This document shows positions 25,557 through 34,077 of a DNA stretch of 64,000 nt, one piece after another. The stretch lies in the NCBI GenBank assembly GCA_004295045.1, contig SHND01000024.1:1-64000 (forward strand), read 5' to 3'. The position numbers and the translations under genes are program-made. Positions within the stretch are counted from its first letter, which is position 1. Each line of letters begins with the position of its first letter. The DNA comes from Chloroflexota bacterium. Its GTDB lineage: Bacteria; Chloroflexota; Anaerolineae; UBA4142; SHND01. Below the pieces are notes generated by a model. It saw only the letters and a program-made list of their open reading frames with translations, ran no database searches and was not told where the DNA came from.

Positions 25557-26318
25557 ATGAATTATTCTCAAAACGAACTCATGATTGCCGCCGCCGCGCG
25601 CGAGTTGCAAGGGGCGCGCGTGGCGTTTGTCGGTGTAGGACTGCCGAACATTGTTTGCAATCTCGCGCAGAGATCACATTCACCGAATTTGGAATTGGTG
25701 TACGAAGCGGGCGTCTTTGGCGCGCATCCCGCGCGTCTGCCGCTTTCGATTGGCGACCCGACGATTGTGACAGGCGCAGTGGGCGCGATGGGCATGTCCG
25801 ATTTGTTTCAGTTTTATTTACAGCGCGGTCTGATTGATGTGGGCTTTCTCGGCGCGGCGCAGATTGACCAGTACGGCAACATCAATACGACGGTGATTGG
25901 CGATTACAAAAAACCCAAAGTGCGCTTGCCCGGTTCCGGCGGCGCGGCAGAGATCGCGGTGTTGTGCGAAAAAATTTTGGTAATCACGCGTTTGAACAAA
26001 CGCGCCTTTGTGCCGCGCGTGGATTTCATCACTTCGCCCGGTCATTTGGGGGGCGGCGACGCGCGGAAAAAATTGAACGTGCGCGGGCGCGGACCTGAAG
26101 CCGTCATCACTGATTTGTGTATTTTACGGTTCGCGGAAGATACGCGCGAAATGATGGTCACCAGTTTGCATCCGAACGTGACGCGCGAAAAAGTACAGGA
26201 AAATATCGGCTGGCAGGTGCGCTTTGCAGAAAATGTGGAGACGACAGAAGCGCCGAGTGAACAAGAATTACAATTGATTCGAGACGAGTTGGACCCAAAG
26301 GGATTGTATTCGCGATAA
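25557..26318 (+). CDS. CoA-transferase family I, beta subunit (glutaconate/IpdB-like)
   Basis: Partner of the upstream alpha subunit. It shows the beta-subunit pattern VGVGLPNIVCNLA, the YEAGVFG motif in the region of the active-site Glu, then GAVGAMGMSDLF and GFLGAAQIDQYGNINTT. The 253-residue length is normal. A word-repeat spacer separates the two genes, but strand and order support one operon. Confidence 0.85.
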   Translation: MNYSQNELMIAAAARELQGARVAFVGVGLPNIVCNLAQRSHSPNLELVYEAGVFGAHPARLPLSIGDPTIVTGAVGAMGMSDLFQFYLQRGLIDVGFLGAAQIDQYGNINTTVIGDYKKPKVRLPGSGGAAEIAVLCEKILVITRLNKRAFVPRVDFITSPGHLGGGDARKKLNVRGRGPEAVITDLCILRFAEDTREMMVTSLHPNVTREKVQENIGWQVRFAENVETTEAPSEQELQLIRDELDPKGLYSR

Positions 26319-26327
26319 ATCAAAAAG

Positions 26328-27221
26328 ATGCTCAAGAAACCCGCGCTTGCCGATGATGTCCTCATTGCGACTTTGGAAGGAGAGTTTTGTCTTGTGCCAC
26401 ACCGACCTGCACGCGGGAAATTTACTGCTTACGGAGAGCGGAGAGCCAAATCTTTTTTACGAACCGGAATTCTTGTCGGATTATTATTCAGCGTCCTTGC
26501 CGGTTTTGTGTATTTGCAAATTCTGGGCGCGCCAAGTTCACAATTTTACATTTTTGCTGCATTGGCTTTTTTTGTTGGACCTATGATCGCAGGCATCGTT
26601 GATGCGCTGCGCAGCCCACCACACCAAGTTGGAATTTTTCTAATGTCGAGCGGGATAACTTTTCTTTGTGTATTCATTCTATTTATCCTCACCTATGCCG
26701 TTTTAATTCGATTCTTTACCACCACGGTTGCGCTCCCTGCCTATTGTGACGGAACTTATGCCCAAAGCAACATCCCGCCCAAGCTTGAGTATCCTCTCTC
26801 CAACAACGAAAAAGGTATTCTCATTAACGCGGATGAACGTGTAGCCGTCGCGGCGAAAATTGATTATGACCAAGCCGACCACGCGATTACGCTATTCATT
26901 ATCAACAAAGCAACGGGAGAAATGCTCGCCGATTTTTACATTCCTCAAGATAACATCGCCGTCGCGATGGATAGCAGCACAGTTTATCCTATCTCCGATG
27001 GGTTAGGACTCCTTGTGGACAAATTCACCGGAGAACGTGAAGACACTTTTCTGACAATGGATGCCTACGGAAGAAATGACCTCGACTACTTTGAGACTTC
27101 GGGAATCATTTCGAGTTGGCATCGAAATGGTTCGGTGAAATCTTTGCCTCATTTATCCTTCAATGGAATCGTGCGTGGATGCTACATCTCGGCGGATACG
27201 CATGCCGTAATCAAACTCTAG
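26328..27221 (+). CDS. membrane protein, unknown function, with a chimeric N terminus
   Basis: The 297-residue reading has three hydrophobic segments (about residues 46-68, 75-95 and 102-128), then a ~165-residue soluble domain with no recognised motif. Base composition is less CGCG-rich than its neighbours. The first ~40 codons overlap, in another frame, a stretch that reads like the catalytic loop of a phosphotransferase (26347-26460), so the current N terminus was probably created by fusion to that relic. True initiation is uncertain: ATG 26328, or a GTG inside the relic near 26393. Confidence 0.5.
   Translation: MLKKPALADDVLIATLEGEFCLVPHRPARGKFTAYGERRAKSFLRTGILVGLLFSVLAGFVYLQILGAPSSQFYIFAALAFFVGPMIAGIVDALRSPPHQVGIFLMSSGITFLCVFILFILTYAVLIRFFTTTVALPAYCDGTYAQSNIPPKLEYPLSNNEKGILINADERVAVAAKIDYDQADHAITLFIINKATGEMLADFYIPQDNIAVAMDSSTVYPISDGLGLLVDKFTGEREDTFLTMDAYGRNDLDYFETSGIISSWHRNGSVKSLPHLSFNGIVRGCYISADTHAVIKL
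26347..26460 (+). pseudogene. relic of an aminoglycoside/choline phosphotransferase-like gene
   Basis: In the frame offset by one base from the overlapping membrane-protein gene, the translation reads FVLCHTDLHAGNLLLTESGE, an excellent match to the HxDLHxGNLL catalytic loop of APH-family kinases. No family sequence continues on either side, so only a short fragment survives. Confidence 0.55.
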
Positions 27222-27255
27222 AAATCGCTCCGCCTCTTTGCTCACTTCTTCCGCG

Positions 27256-27299
27256 TGATATAATCGCCTCAACTGCGTTAATAATGATGAGGCGATTAT
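27256..27299 (+). promoter_or_regulatory. extended -10 promoter inside an 11-bp inverted repeat (dgt)
   Basis: TGA-TATAAT at 27256-27264. ATAATCGCCTC (27260-27270) is perfectly repeated inverted as GAGGCGATTAT (27289-27299), which includes the dgt start codon. The arrangement could be an operator overlapping both the -10 element and the translation start. Confidence 0.6.
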
Positions 27300-28449
27300 G
27301 CTTTTTACACGTCAACAACTCGAAGAAAAAGAATTTCAAACACTCGCGCCCTACGGGATGAAAAGCCGCGAGACGCGCGGGCGCATCTATCCCGACCCCG
27401 AACACGAATATCGCACCGCGTTTCAACGCGACCGCGATAGAATTTTACACACTACCGCGTTTCGACGGCTCGAATTCAAAACACAAGTCTTTGTCATCAC
27501 CGAAGGCGATTACTATCGCACGCGTTTGACGCACACGGTCGAAGTCGCGCAGATCGGACGCACGTTGGCGCGCACGCTCGGCGCGAATGAAGATTTAACC
27601 GAAGCAATTTGTTTGGTGCATGACATCGGGCACACGCCGTTTGGACACGCGGGCGAATACACCATGCGCCGCTTGATGGCGGATTATGGCGGATTCAATC
27701 ATCAGCAGCAAGGGCTGCGCGTGGTGGACGAATTGGAAGAACGCTTTCCCGAACATCGCGGCTTGAATCTCACGTACGAAGTGCGCGAAGGCATTGCGAA
27801 ACATGAAACCGCGTACGACGAAATTGGATTTGGCGATTTTGATTTCAACGAAATGCCAACGCTGGAATCGCAACTTGCGAGCGCGGCGGATGAAATCGCA
27901 TACAACACTGCCGATTTGGATGACGGCTTGCGCGCGGGTCTGCTCGATCCGTACGAATTGAACGAACTGGAATTTTGGCGGGAATGGGTAACGTTGGAAA
28001 TCATCAACGTTGAGCGTTTCAATGACATGGTGCGTCACAAATTTATTCGTTGGCTGGTGAATGAATTTGTCACCGATTTTGTGAATCACACCAATGCGCG
28101 TCTTGTGGAAAACAAGATTCAGTCGGTGCAAGATGTCCGCGCGTTCGGCGCGCCGCTCGCAGGATTTTCCGAACCATTTTCTGCGCGCATCAAGCCGCTG
28201 CAAGAATTTTTGTTTACGCGTTTTTATCGGCAATATCGGGTAATGCGCATGGCGAGCAAAGCGGAACAGGTGATCGAAAAATTATTCAAGGCGTATCTGG
28301 CAGAGCCGCAGCTATTGCCCCCCAAAACGCAGGCGCGTCTCGCGCAAGAGATTCCCGAACGCGTCGTTTGCGATTACATCGCGGGGATGACCGACCGCTA
28401 CGCGTTGGATGAATATGCCAAACTTTTTGATCCAAGGACGCGCGTCTAA
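27298..28449 (+). CDS. dgt: deoxyguanosinetriphosphate triphosphohydrolase-like protein (dGTPase)
   Basis: HD-domain triphosphohydrolase that converts dNTPs (classically dGTP) to nucleosides and triphosphate. Motifs: RDRDRILHTTAFRRLEFKTQV in two adjoining blocks, RLTHTVEVAQIGR with the first His, VHDIGHTPFGHAGE with the HD pair, and a late YNTADLDDGLRAG with the final Asp. The 383-residue length matches the shorter bacterial type. It may regulate dNTP pools or act in phage defence. It has its own promoter and ends at a bidirectional terminator. Confidence 0.93.
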   Translation: MLFTRQQLEEKEFQTLAPYGMKSRETRGRIYPDPEHEYRTAFQRDRDRILHTTAFRRLEFKTQVFVITEGDYYRTRLTHTVEVAQIGRTLARTLGANEDLTEAICLVHDIGHTPFGHAGEYTMRRLMADYGGFNHQQQGLRVVDELEERFPEHRGLNLTYEVREGIAKHETAYDEIGFGDFDFNEMPTLESQLASAADEIAYNTADLDDGLRAGLLDPYELNELEFWREWVTLEIINVERFNDMVRHKFIRWLVNEFVTDFVNHTNARLVENKIQSVQDVRAFGAPLAGFSEPFSARIKPLQEFLFTRFYRQYRVMRMASKAEQVIEKLFKAYLAEPQLLPPKTQARLAQEIPERVVCDYIAGMTDRYALDEYAKLFDPRTRV

Positions 28450-28456
28450 AAAGAAA

Positions 28457-28486
28457 CGAGCCGCATTTCGCGGCTCGCTTTTTTTT
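28457..28486. terminator. bidirectional terminator between convergent genes
   Basis: An 8-bp stem CGAGCCGC / GCGGCTCG, 5-nt loop, is followed by a T-rich tract on the plus side and preceded by an A-rich tract that serves the minus-strand gene. Confidence 0.9.
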
Positions 28487-28487
28487 A

Positions 28488-29597
28488 TCACGATTTTTGG
28501 CTCGGTACCATCTCCACAATCAGTTTTTGAAAATGGCTGTTGGGCGGCAAGCCCGGTGTACTCGCATAGACGAGATCAACGATTTCCGCGTCCACCGCCA
28601 GAGTGGCCGTTTCCAATTTGATATGCTTGCCTTTTTCCGCAAGCACGAGTTCGCCTTTGGTTGCAAGACGCTGACGCGTAGCTTGATCGTTGAATGCCGC
28701 CTCACTCATCAAGATTTGCGTGACAGTGCGCACATCGGTCTTGTCAAAGAGCCACACATCGAACGCCGTCACTTTGTCGGGCTTGCCTTCACCGATCGTT
28801 TCGGAACTGCCCATCCCCGTTTCGCCGAGAAACTCGCCTCTTGATGTTTCGAGCGTAAAAGAGGTATCGTAATTGTCCTCACCAAATTTGTACGTCGCCG
28901 CAAAGGTGCCGAGCGATTTTGTGAGCGGCGTTGCCACACGCGCAGTTGTCGCGGCGGTTGCCGCGACGGCAGGCGCGCTTGGCGATTGGTCTGCCAAACC
29001 CGCGCTCGCCGCGTCTTGCGTCGTCGCTGTGTCCGTGCGCGCGGTTGTCGCAGCAGTTGTTGCCGCAGGTTTCGCGGCGGTTGGCGATTTGTTTGCGCGC
29101 ATCCGCGTATACAGAAAGAGACCGAGCGCGACGAGGAGGATGAGCCCTGCGAGCAGCAAGAGCAACATGCCGAGATTGTCAAAGATTCCGCCCCCCGATG
29201 GTTTGACAGGCGTTGGTGTTACCTGTGGTGTTCCCGTGGAGGAAAGATTCACCCCCAGCGCTTGCGCGAACGAGGCAATCCGCGCCGCGCCTTCGGAATC
29301 GCCGTTGGTATTTCGCTTTGTAAATTCGGCTTTGAGACTTTGTGAAATTTCTTCCGGTGTCATGCCGCGCAATCGTTCGCGCGCCAAGTCCAGATTTTGA
29401 TCAGCCGCGTAGGCATCCGCAACGGTGACAATGTACATTTCCTTTGCGGCGGGGTTCAGATCGTACAATTCAGCGTTGGTGTATTGGACAGGGAAGAGGA
29501 CCCAGCCCAGCAGCCACCAACCGATGAGCAAGCCAATGACAAAAGCGCCAATGCCAATGACGAGCGGATTGGAAAGCAAACGGGAGTTATTGTTCAT
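28488..29597 (-). CDS. two-span membrane protein, unknown function
   Basis: The 369-residue product starts with a hydrophobic helix (about residues 12-34). A ~100-residue soluble segment rich in helices, with an RERLRGMTPEEISQSLK stretch, follows; a second helix (about 140-165) leads to an Ala/Thr-rich linker and a C-terminal ~150-residue beta-rich domain (FGEDNYDTSFTLET). I do not recognise the family; this layout suggests a membrane-tethered accessory protein. GGAGG lies 7 bp upstream of the ATG and a good promoter is present at 29777-29805. Confidence 0.7.
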   Translation of the reverse strand: MNNNSRLLSNPLVIGIGAFVIGLLIGWWLLGWVLFPVQYTNAELYDLNPAAKEMYIVTVADAYAADQNLDLARERLRGMTPEEISQSLKAEFTKRNTNGDSEGAARIASFAQALGVNLSSTGTPQVTPTPVKPSGGGIFDNLGMLLLLLAGLILLVALGLFLYTRMRANKSPTAAKPAATTAATTARTDTATTQDAASAGLADQSPSAPAVAATAATTARVATPLTKSLGTFAATYKFGEDNYDTSFTLETSRGEFLGETGMGSSETIGEGKPDKVTAFDVWLFDKTDVRTVTQILMSEAAFNDQATRQRLATKGELVLAEKGKHIKLETATLAVDAEIVDLVYASTPGLPPNSHFQKLIVEMVPSQKS

Positions 29598-29776
29598 TGC
29601 GCCTCCGAAAGGGCGTCGGAATCAGAATTTGACGCACGCCGATACGGGCTCTATCGGGTGGGAAACCGAACTGTAAGCGAGCCGCGCATCCGATACGCCA
29701 TTTGCTCAAGTTCTGCTTGAGCGCTGACAATGAACCGGCGGAGAATGCTGTATCAACCAAAAATGTTGATGGGGCG

Positions 29777-29805
29777 ATTCTAACACAAGACGCGCGGGAA
29801 TTCAA
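29777..29805 (-). promoter_or_regulatory. promoter for the two-span membrane protein
   Basis: On the minus strand: TTGAAT, 17-bp spacer, TAGAAT, with a TGT extended -10. It lies just beyond the M24 peptidase stop and gives a leader of about 170 nt containing an ATCAAC/GTTGAT hairpin. Confidence 0.7.
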
Positions 29806-29811
29806 ACGAAA

Positions 29812-30909
29812 TCAAACTGGAACGATAGGTTCTTTGGTGGATTGCGTAAGCACCTCTACACCGTCGGAGCGAAAGACGACCAAGTCCTCGATGCGTACTC
29901 CTCCCCAATCGGGAATATAAATTCCCGGTTCGACGGTGAGAATCATATTTGGCTCAATTTTTTCTTTGCGGGAAGTTCTGCCCGCGCTCGGAAATTCATG
30001 AACGACGCGTCCGACGCCGTGTCCCAAGCTGTGTCCAAATTCTTTTTCATAGCCCGCTTTGTCAATGATTCGACGCGCGATGCGGTCCACCTGTTTGCCG
30101 TTCATGCCAACGCGCGCTTTTTTCTCCACCGCCAACTGCGCCTTTAGCACAATTCCATAGATTTCCTTGAATTTTTCCGTCGCATGACCGAGCGTAATCG
30201 TGCGCGTCATGTCCGAATTGTAACCGTCCATCTGTGCGCCAATGTCAATGGTAATAGGTTCGCCAACTTGGAACTCGCGCGCTGTGGGTTCCGCGTGCGG
30301 CAGCGCCGCATTCGGCCCGCTCGCAACAATCGGATCAAATGCCATGCGCTCCGCGCCATGTTCGCGCATGTACGCTTCGATGAGCCACGCCGCGTGCTTT
30401 TCGGTCATACCAACGCGGATATTATTTAGCAAATGTGAAAACGTGTCGTCAGTTAATTTCACGGCGCGGCGAATTTTTTCAATTTCCGCATCATCTTTAA
30501 CCGCGCGCAGTCGCTTGATCATGTCAGTGGTCGGTTTCAATTTCGCGCCCACCTGCCGCAGCGCTTTTTGCCAATCTTTGGCGCGCGCGACCGTGACATG
30601 CTGCGCCTCAAAACCGATTGCGCGCAAATCATTTTCTTTGGCAAACTCTGCGATCGCTTGCGGCAATTCGAACGAGCCGCGCACAGTCTTGACCAATCGC
30701 AATGTGGGCGCCTGTTGTTCCGCCACCGTCCAATAACGAAAATCGGTGACGACGCGCGCATCGTTTAGGGAAATCAACAAGACGGAATCAAAATCGGCGT
30801 GTCCGCTAAAATCGGCAAGGTAACGTTGATCGGCATTGTGTGAAACAATCATGCCGTCAATTCCCAACTCGGTGAATTTGGCGCGTAAATTTTCAATACG
30901 TGAATTCAT
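29812..30909 (-). CDS. M24 family Xaa-Pro aminopeptidase
   Basis: Creatinase/prolidase-type metallopeptidase that removes residues next to proline. The five metal ligands are visible: Asp in TIDIGAQMDGYNSD and in SDMTRT, His in GHGVGRVVHE, Glu in TVEPGIYI, and Glu in GGVRIEDLV. The N-terminal creatinase domain begins with RAKFTELGIDGMIVSH. ATG 30909 is chosen, 8 bp after GGAG; a TTG one codon upstream is possible. It lies downstream of topA on the same strand. Confidence 0.93.
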   Translation of the reverse strand: MNSRIENLRAKFTELGIDGMIVSHNADQRYLADFSGHADFDSVLLISLNDARVVTDFRYWTVAEQQAPTLRLVKTVRGSFELPQAIAEFAKENDLRAIGFEAQHVTVARAKDWQKALRQVGAKLKPTTDMIKRLRAVKDDAEIEKIRRAVKLTDDTFSHLLNNIRVGMTEKHAAWLIEAYMREHGAERMAFDPIVASGPNAALPHAEPTAREFQVGEPITIDIGAQMDGYNSDMTRTITLGHATEKFKEIYGIVLKAQLAVEKKARVGMNGKQVDRIARRIIDKAGYEKEFGHSLGHGVGRVVHEFPSAGRTSRKEKIEPNMILTVEPGIYIPDWGGVRIEDLVVFRSDGVEVLTQSTKEPIVPV

Positions 30910-30960
30910 CAAATTTTCTCCATGATTGATTTTTTGCGACTCGGTGCTTGCATCAGGCGT

Positions 30961-31010
30961 TGCGAAATGCGAATGATGAATGATGAATTACGAATTTTGA
31001 ACTTCATTCT
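30961..31010. repeat. word repeat forming the topA 3' end
   Basis: On the minus strand the words TTCAAAATTCGTAATTCATC and ATTCATCATTCGC form a degenerate tandem. The last topA codons (VQNS) and its TAA stop are part of it. Confidence 0.65.
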
Positions 31011-33591
31011 TCGCGTTCGCTGCGCGCGTGTAATCACCATTCACGCATCGTATCACATTTTTCGTTCCCTGCACGAGCAAGCCGCCGCAATTTGGACATG
31101 GCTCGTTGATCGGTTTATCCCACGACGCAAAATCACAATCGGGATAACGCGCGCAGCCATAAAAGACGCGACCTTTTTTTGATTTCTTTTCGCGCAGTTC
31201 GCCCGTTTTGCATTTGGGACATTGCACGCCGGTCGTGATTTTTTTCATCCCTTTGCATGCGGGAAAACGCGAACACGAGAGAAATTTTCCGTACTTGCCT
31301 TTTTTGATCACCATCGGCGCACCGCACAAATCGCACATCACATCGGTCTTTTCATCTGCAACGATGGTGATGGGCATTTCTTGCGCGGCGCGGTCGAGCG
31401 TTTCCTTGAATGGACCATAAAACTCGCGCATCAACGCGACCCAATTTGCTTTGCCCGCTTCCACCGCGTCCAGTTTTTCTTCCATCTGCGCGGTGAAACC
31501 CAAATCAACGATTTCTGCAAAGTGCGCAACGAGTAAATCATTCACCACAAAGCCAAGTTCCGTCGGTTTCAAGCGGCGTCCTTCGATTTGTTCAATGTAA
31601 TCGCGTTCTTGGATATTCGCCATGATGGGCGCGTACGTCGAAGGTCTGCCGATGCCGTGCTGCTCTAACGCTTTGATTAACGTCGCTTCGGTGTAACGCG
31701 GCGGCGGTTCAGTGAAATGTTGTTCGGGATAAATGCCGAGCAAATCGAGCGGCTCGTTTTTTTCCAGCGGCGGCAAACGTTTGTCCGCATCATTCTCTTC
31801 ATCTTCATCGCCAACGTTCCTGCCGTACACCGCGAGATAGCCCGCGAATTTTAGAATGGAACCGTTCGCGCGAAACAAAAAATCGGGTGATTGGGTGATT
31901 GGGTGATTTGCTTCGTTCGCCTCAATATCCACCGCCGTCGTATCAAATATCGCGCTCGCCATTTGCGATGCGACAAAGCGTTTCCAAATCAAATCGTACA
32001 AACGGAATTGGTCATTGTCGAGATATTGGCGAATTGCGTTCGGCTCGCGAAACGTTTTCGTCGGACGAATCGCCTCGTGCGCCTCTTGCGCGCCCGCCAC
32101 TTTTTTGGAATAGACGCGTCGTTTTGGCGGCAGATATTTTTCGCCAAACTTTTGTTCAATGTACTCGAGCGCCTCTTTTTGCGCCGCTTCGGCAACGTTG
32201 GTCGAATCGGTGCGCATGTACGTAATCAAACCAACTGCGGCTTCCTCGCCCACATCAATGCCTTCATACAATTCTTGCGCCACTTTCATCGTGCGTTTCG
32301 GATTGAAACCCAAGCGCCGCGACGCATCTTGCTGCAGCGACGAAGTGATGTATGGCGCGTACGGATTGCGCGTCACATCTTTGCGCCGCACATCCAACAC
32401 ACGATAATCGCATTTTTCCAAAACCTCTTTGAGTTTCAACGCCTCTTCGCCCGAATGACACTCAAAATCCTTGTCGCCGATTTTGACGAGACGCGCGCGA
32501 AATATGTCGGGGGTCGGGGATTGGGGAATAGGGATTGGCTTACCGTCCGCTGTCCCCTGACTCCCATCCCCCTTCTTTTTCAATTCCGCCTCAATGCTCC
32601 AATATTCCACCGCGACAAAATTTTGAATCTCGCGTTCGCGTTCGACGACGAGCCGCACAGCGACCGACTGCACGCGCCCCGCGCTCAACGTCCACTTTTT
32701 CATTTTCTTTGCGAGCAAGGGGCTGATGGTGTAACCGACGATGCGGTCGAGAACGCGGCGCGCTTGCTGCGCATCCACGCGTCCCATGTCAATCTCGCGC
32801 GGATGAGAGAACGCGCTCTGAATTGCATCTCGCGTTATTTCATGAAACTCGACGCGATGAACGGGCTTGTTCGCGATTTGATTTTTCAACACGGACGCGA
32901 GATGCCACGAAATCGCTTCGCCTTCACGGTCGGGGTCGGTGGCGAGATAAATTTCGCGCGCTCCTTGCGCGTACTCGCGCAGTTCATTCACCACGTCGCG
33001 TTTTTTCGCAGTGATTTCATATTTCGGTTTGAAATCGTGTTCAATGTCCACGCCCAAATCCTTGCGCGGCAAATCGCGAATGTGTCCGACGGATGCGCGC
33101 ACGCGATAATTGCGTCCGAGAAATTTGGAAATCGTTTTGGCTTTGGCGGGTGATTCGACGATGACGAGAGCATTGAGGGATGAGGGATGAGGACTGAGGG
33201 ATGAATCGGATATATCATCAAATTCAATCTCATCTTCTTTAGCGCGTGCTTTGCGCGAACGCGTGACGCGTTTTGGCGGAGCAGATTTTTTCGCGCGCGG
33301 CTTGGCAATTTCCTCTTTTTCGCGCGTGATGTTTTTTTCGGCACGAGCTTTAGCAAGCGGCAGCGCGGGTTGAGGCGAATCGCCATCCGCCATCGGCAAT
33401 CTGCTATCCGCCGTCTGTCGTCTGTCGTCTGTCGTCCGTCGTTCGTCGTTCGTCGTCTCCCCCACCCGCATCAACACGCTGCCGCACACCGCGCAAGTTC
33501 CGCGCGTCAGCGGTTTCCCGTTTGCCGCTTTCACCACTTGAGCGTTCGAAATCTCGCGCGAAATTTTGCATTTGGGACAGTGTGCTTGCAT
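30988..33591 (-). CDS. topA: DNA topoisomerase I (type IA) with in-frame word-repeat insertions
   Basis: Relaxes negative supercoils. The 867-residue product has an N-terminal zinc ribbon (CPKCK, CAVCG), a long low-complexity linker, then the Toprim domain (ALVIVESPAKAKTI, DPDREGEAISWH), the catalytic region (YKVT-like VGLITYMRTDSTN with the active Tyr) and C-terminal zinc fingers (CDLCG/CSRFPACKG, CPKC/CARYPDC, CPNCGG). Four low-complexity insertions, encoded by the same short words seen in intergenic DNA, lie at 31885-31909, 32506-32573, 33174-33208 and 33381-33458; none breaks the frame. The start codon sits 7 bp from a TACAAT box with no ribosome site, so the mRNA may be leaderless. Confidence 0.95.
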   Translation of the reverse strand: MQAHCPKCKISREISNAQVVKAANGKPLTRGTCAVCGSVLMRVGETTNDERRTTDDRRQTADSRLPMADGDSPQPALPLAKARAEKNITREKEEIAKPRAKKSAPPKRVTRSRKARAKEDEIEFDDISDSSLSPHPSSLNALVIVESPAKAKTISKFLGRNYRVRASVGHIRDLPRKDLGVDIEHDFKPKYEITAKKRDVVNELREYAQGAREIYLATDPDREGEAISWHLASVLKNQIANKPVHRVEFHEITRDAIQSAFSHPREIDMGRVDAQQARRVLDRIVGYTISPLLAKKMKKWTLSAGRVQSVAVRLVVEREREIQNFVAVEYWSIEAELKKKGDGSQGTADGKPIPIPQSPTPDIFRARLVKIGDKDFECHSGEEALKLKEVLEKCDYRVLDVRRKDVTRNPYAPYITSSLQQDASRRLGFNPKRTMKVAQELYEGIDVGEEAAVGLITYMRTDSTNVAEAAQKEALEYIEQKFGEKYLPPKRRVYSKKVAGAQEAHEAIRPTKTFREPNAIRQYLDNDQFRLYDLIWKRFVASQMASAIFDTTAVDIEANEANHPITQSPDFLFRANGSILKFAGYLAVYGRNVGDEDEENDADKRLPPLEKNEPLDLLGIYPEQHFTEPPPRYTEATLIKALEQHGIGRPSTYAPIMANIQERDYIEQIEGRRLKPTELGFVVNDLLVAHFAEIVDLGFTAQMEEKLDAVEAGKANWVALMREFYGPFKETLDRAAQEMPITIVADEKTDVMCDLCGAPMVIKKGKYGKFLSCSRFPACKGMKKITTGVQCPKCKTGELREKKSKKGRVFYGCARYPDCDFASWDKPINEPCPNCGGLLVQGTKNVIRCVNGDYTRAANAKNEVQNS
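31885..31909. repeat. in-frame word repeat in topA (GTGATTGG type)
   Basis: Three tandem GGGTGATT words encode NHPITQSP on the minus strand, inside the topoisomerase body. Confidence 0.7.
32506..32573. repeat. in-frame word repeat in topA (GGGGATTG type)
   Basis: GGGGTCGGGGATTGGGGAAT words on the left and TGTCCCCTGACTCCCATCCC on the right form loose inverted arms. They encode roughly GDGSQGTADGKPIPIPQSP. Confidence 0.7.
33174..33208. repeat. in-frame word repeat in topA (GAGGGAT type)
   Basis: TGAGGGATGAGGGATGAGGA and a further copy encode SSLSPHPSSLN just before the Toprim domain. Confidence 0.7.
33381..33458. repeat. in-frame word repeat in topA (GTCTGTC / GTTCGTC type)
   Basis: Runs of CGTCTGTCGTCTGTCGTC and CGTCGTTCGTCGTTCGTC encode a TTNDERRTTDDRRQTAD-like linker after the N-terminal zinc ribbon. 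Confidence 0.75.
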
Positions 33592-33597
33592 AGGGAA

Positions 33598-33603
33598 ATT
33601 GTA
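33598..33603 (-). promoter_or_regulatory. -10 element of topA, leaderless arrangement
   Basis: TACAAT on the minus strand with 6 bp between it and the topA ATG, so the expected +1 coincides with the start codon. No Shine-Dalgarno sequence is visible and the -35 is weak. Confidence 0.5.
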
Positions 33604-33638
33604 TCACAAATTAGAACAATTGTGCGAGTGATTTTGAG

Positions 33639-33644
33639 TATAAT
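33639..33644 (+). promoter_or_regulatory. -10 element for the HEAT-like membrane protein
   Basis: TATAAT, 34 bp before the ATG at 33679; the -35 region is poor. It diverges from the topA promoter. Confidence 0.5.
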
Positions 33645-33678
33645 GAATTGAATTTTCTTGCTCAGAAAGGAGAGACCG

Positions 33679-34074
33679 ATGGAAGATGTTGCAGCTGCAC
33701 TCAAGGATCTAAATTCAGATAGCGCCAAAACGCGCGAACGCGTTATTAAAAATCTTACGCCCGCGCTTTTGCAAGATGCGCAGGTGATTGAGGCACTCCA
33801 AAAAATTGTCAGCACCGATCCAGTAGAATACGTGCGTGAAGCTGCGCGCGTCCAATTGGTGGCAATAGGACAAACGCCACGCGAAAGCGTAGCTCCGATT
33901 CAAATGAAACAGGAAGGTGCCGGGAAACCCGCGATTTTTGCGGTCGGTCTGGTTGGCGCCGTCATAGCCATCTGCGTCTGTGTCCCAATTTTTGTCATCA
34001 CGATTCTGGCGATGACCGGTCCACAAATCGGAAACATTTTTTCGCGCATCACAAACGGATTGGCGGCGCCTTAA
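33679..34074 (+). CDS. small HEAT-like membrane protein
   Basis: The 131-residue product begins at ATG 33679, with AAAGGAGA 5 bp upstream; a longer in-frame start lies across this ribosome site and is rejected. The N-terminal ~75 residues form one or two HEAT/PBS-like helical pairs (STDPVEYVREAARVQL), and a single transmembrane segment occupies about 87-115. Its HEAT element recalls the larger HEAT/BNR protein at 2597. Function is unknown. Convergent with the SpoIIAA-like gene, whose stop lies 3 bp away. Confidence 0.75.
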   Translation: MEDVAAALKDLNSDSAKTRERVIKNLTPALLQDAQVIEALQKIVSTDPVEYVREAARVQLVAIGQTPRESVAPIQMKQEGAGKPAIFAVGLVGAVIAICVCVPIFVITILAMTGPQIGNIFSRITNGLAAP

Positions 34075-34077
34075 AAC

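Noticed and set aside
31891..33153. 420-codon plus-strand frame antisense to topA
   Set aside because: Shadow of topA; composition is typical of the reverse complement of a GC-biased gene.
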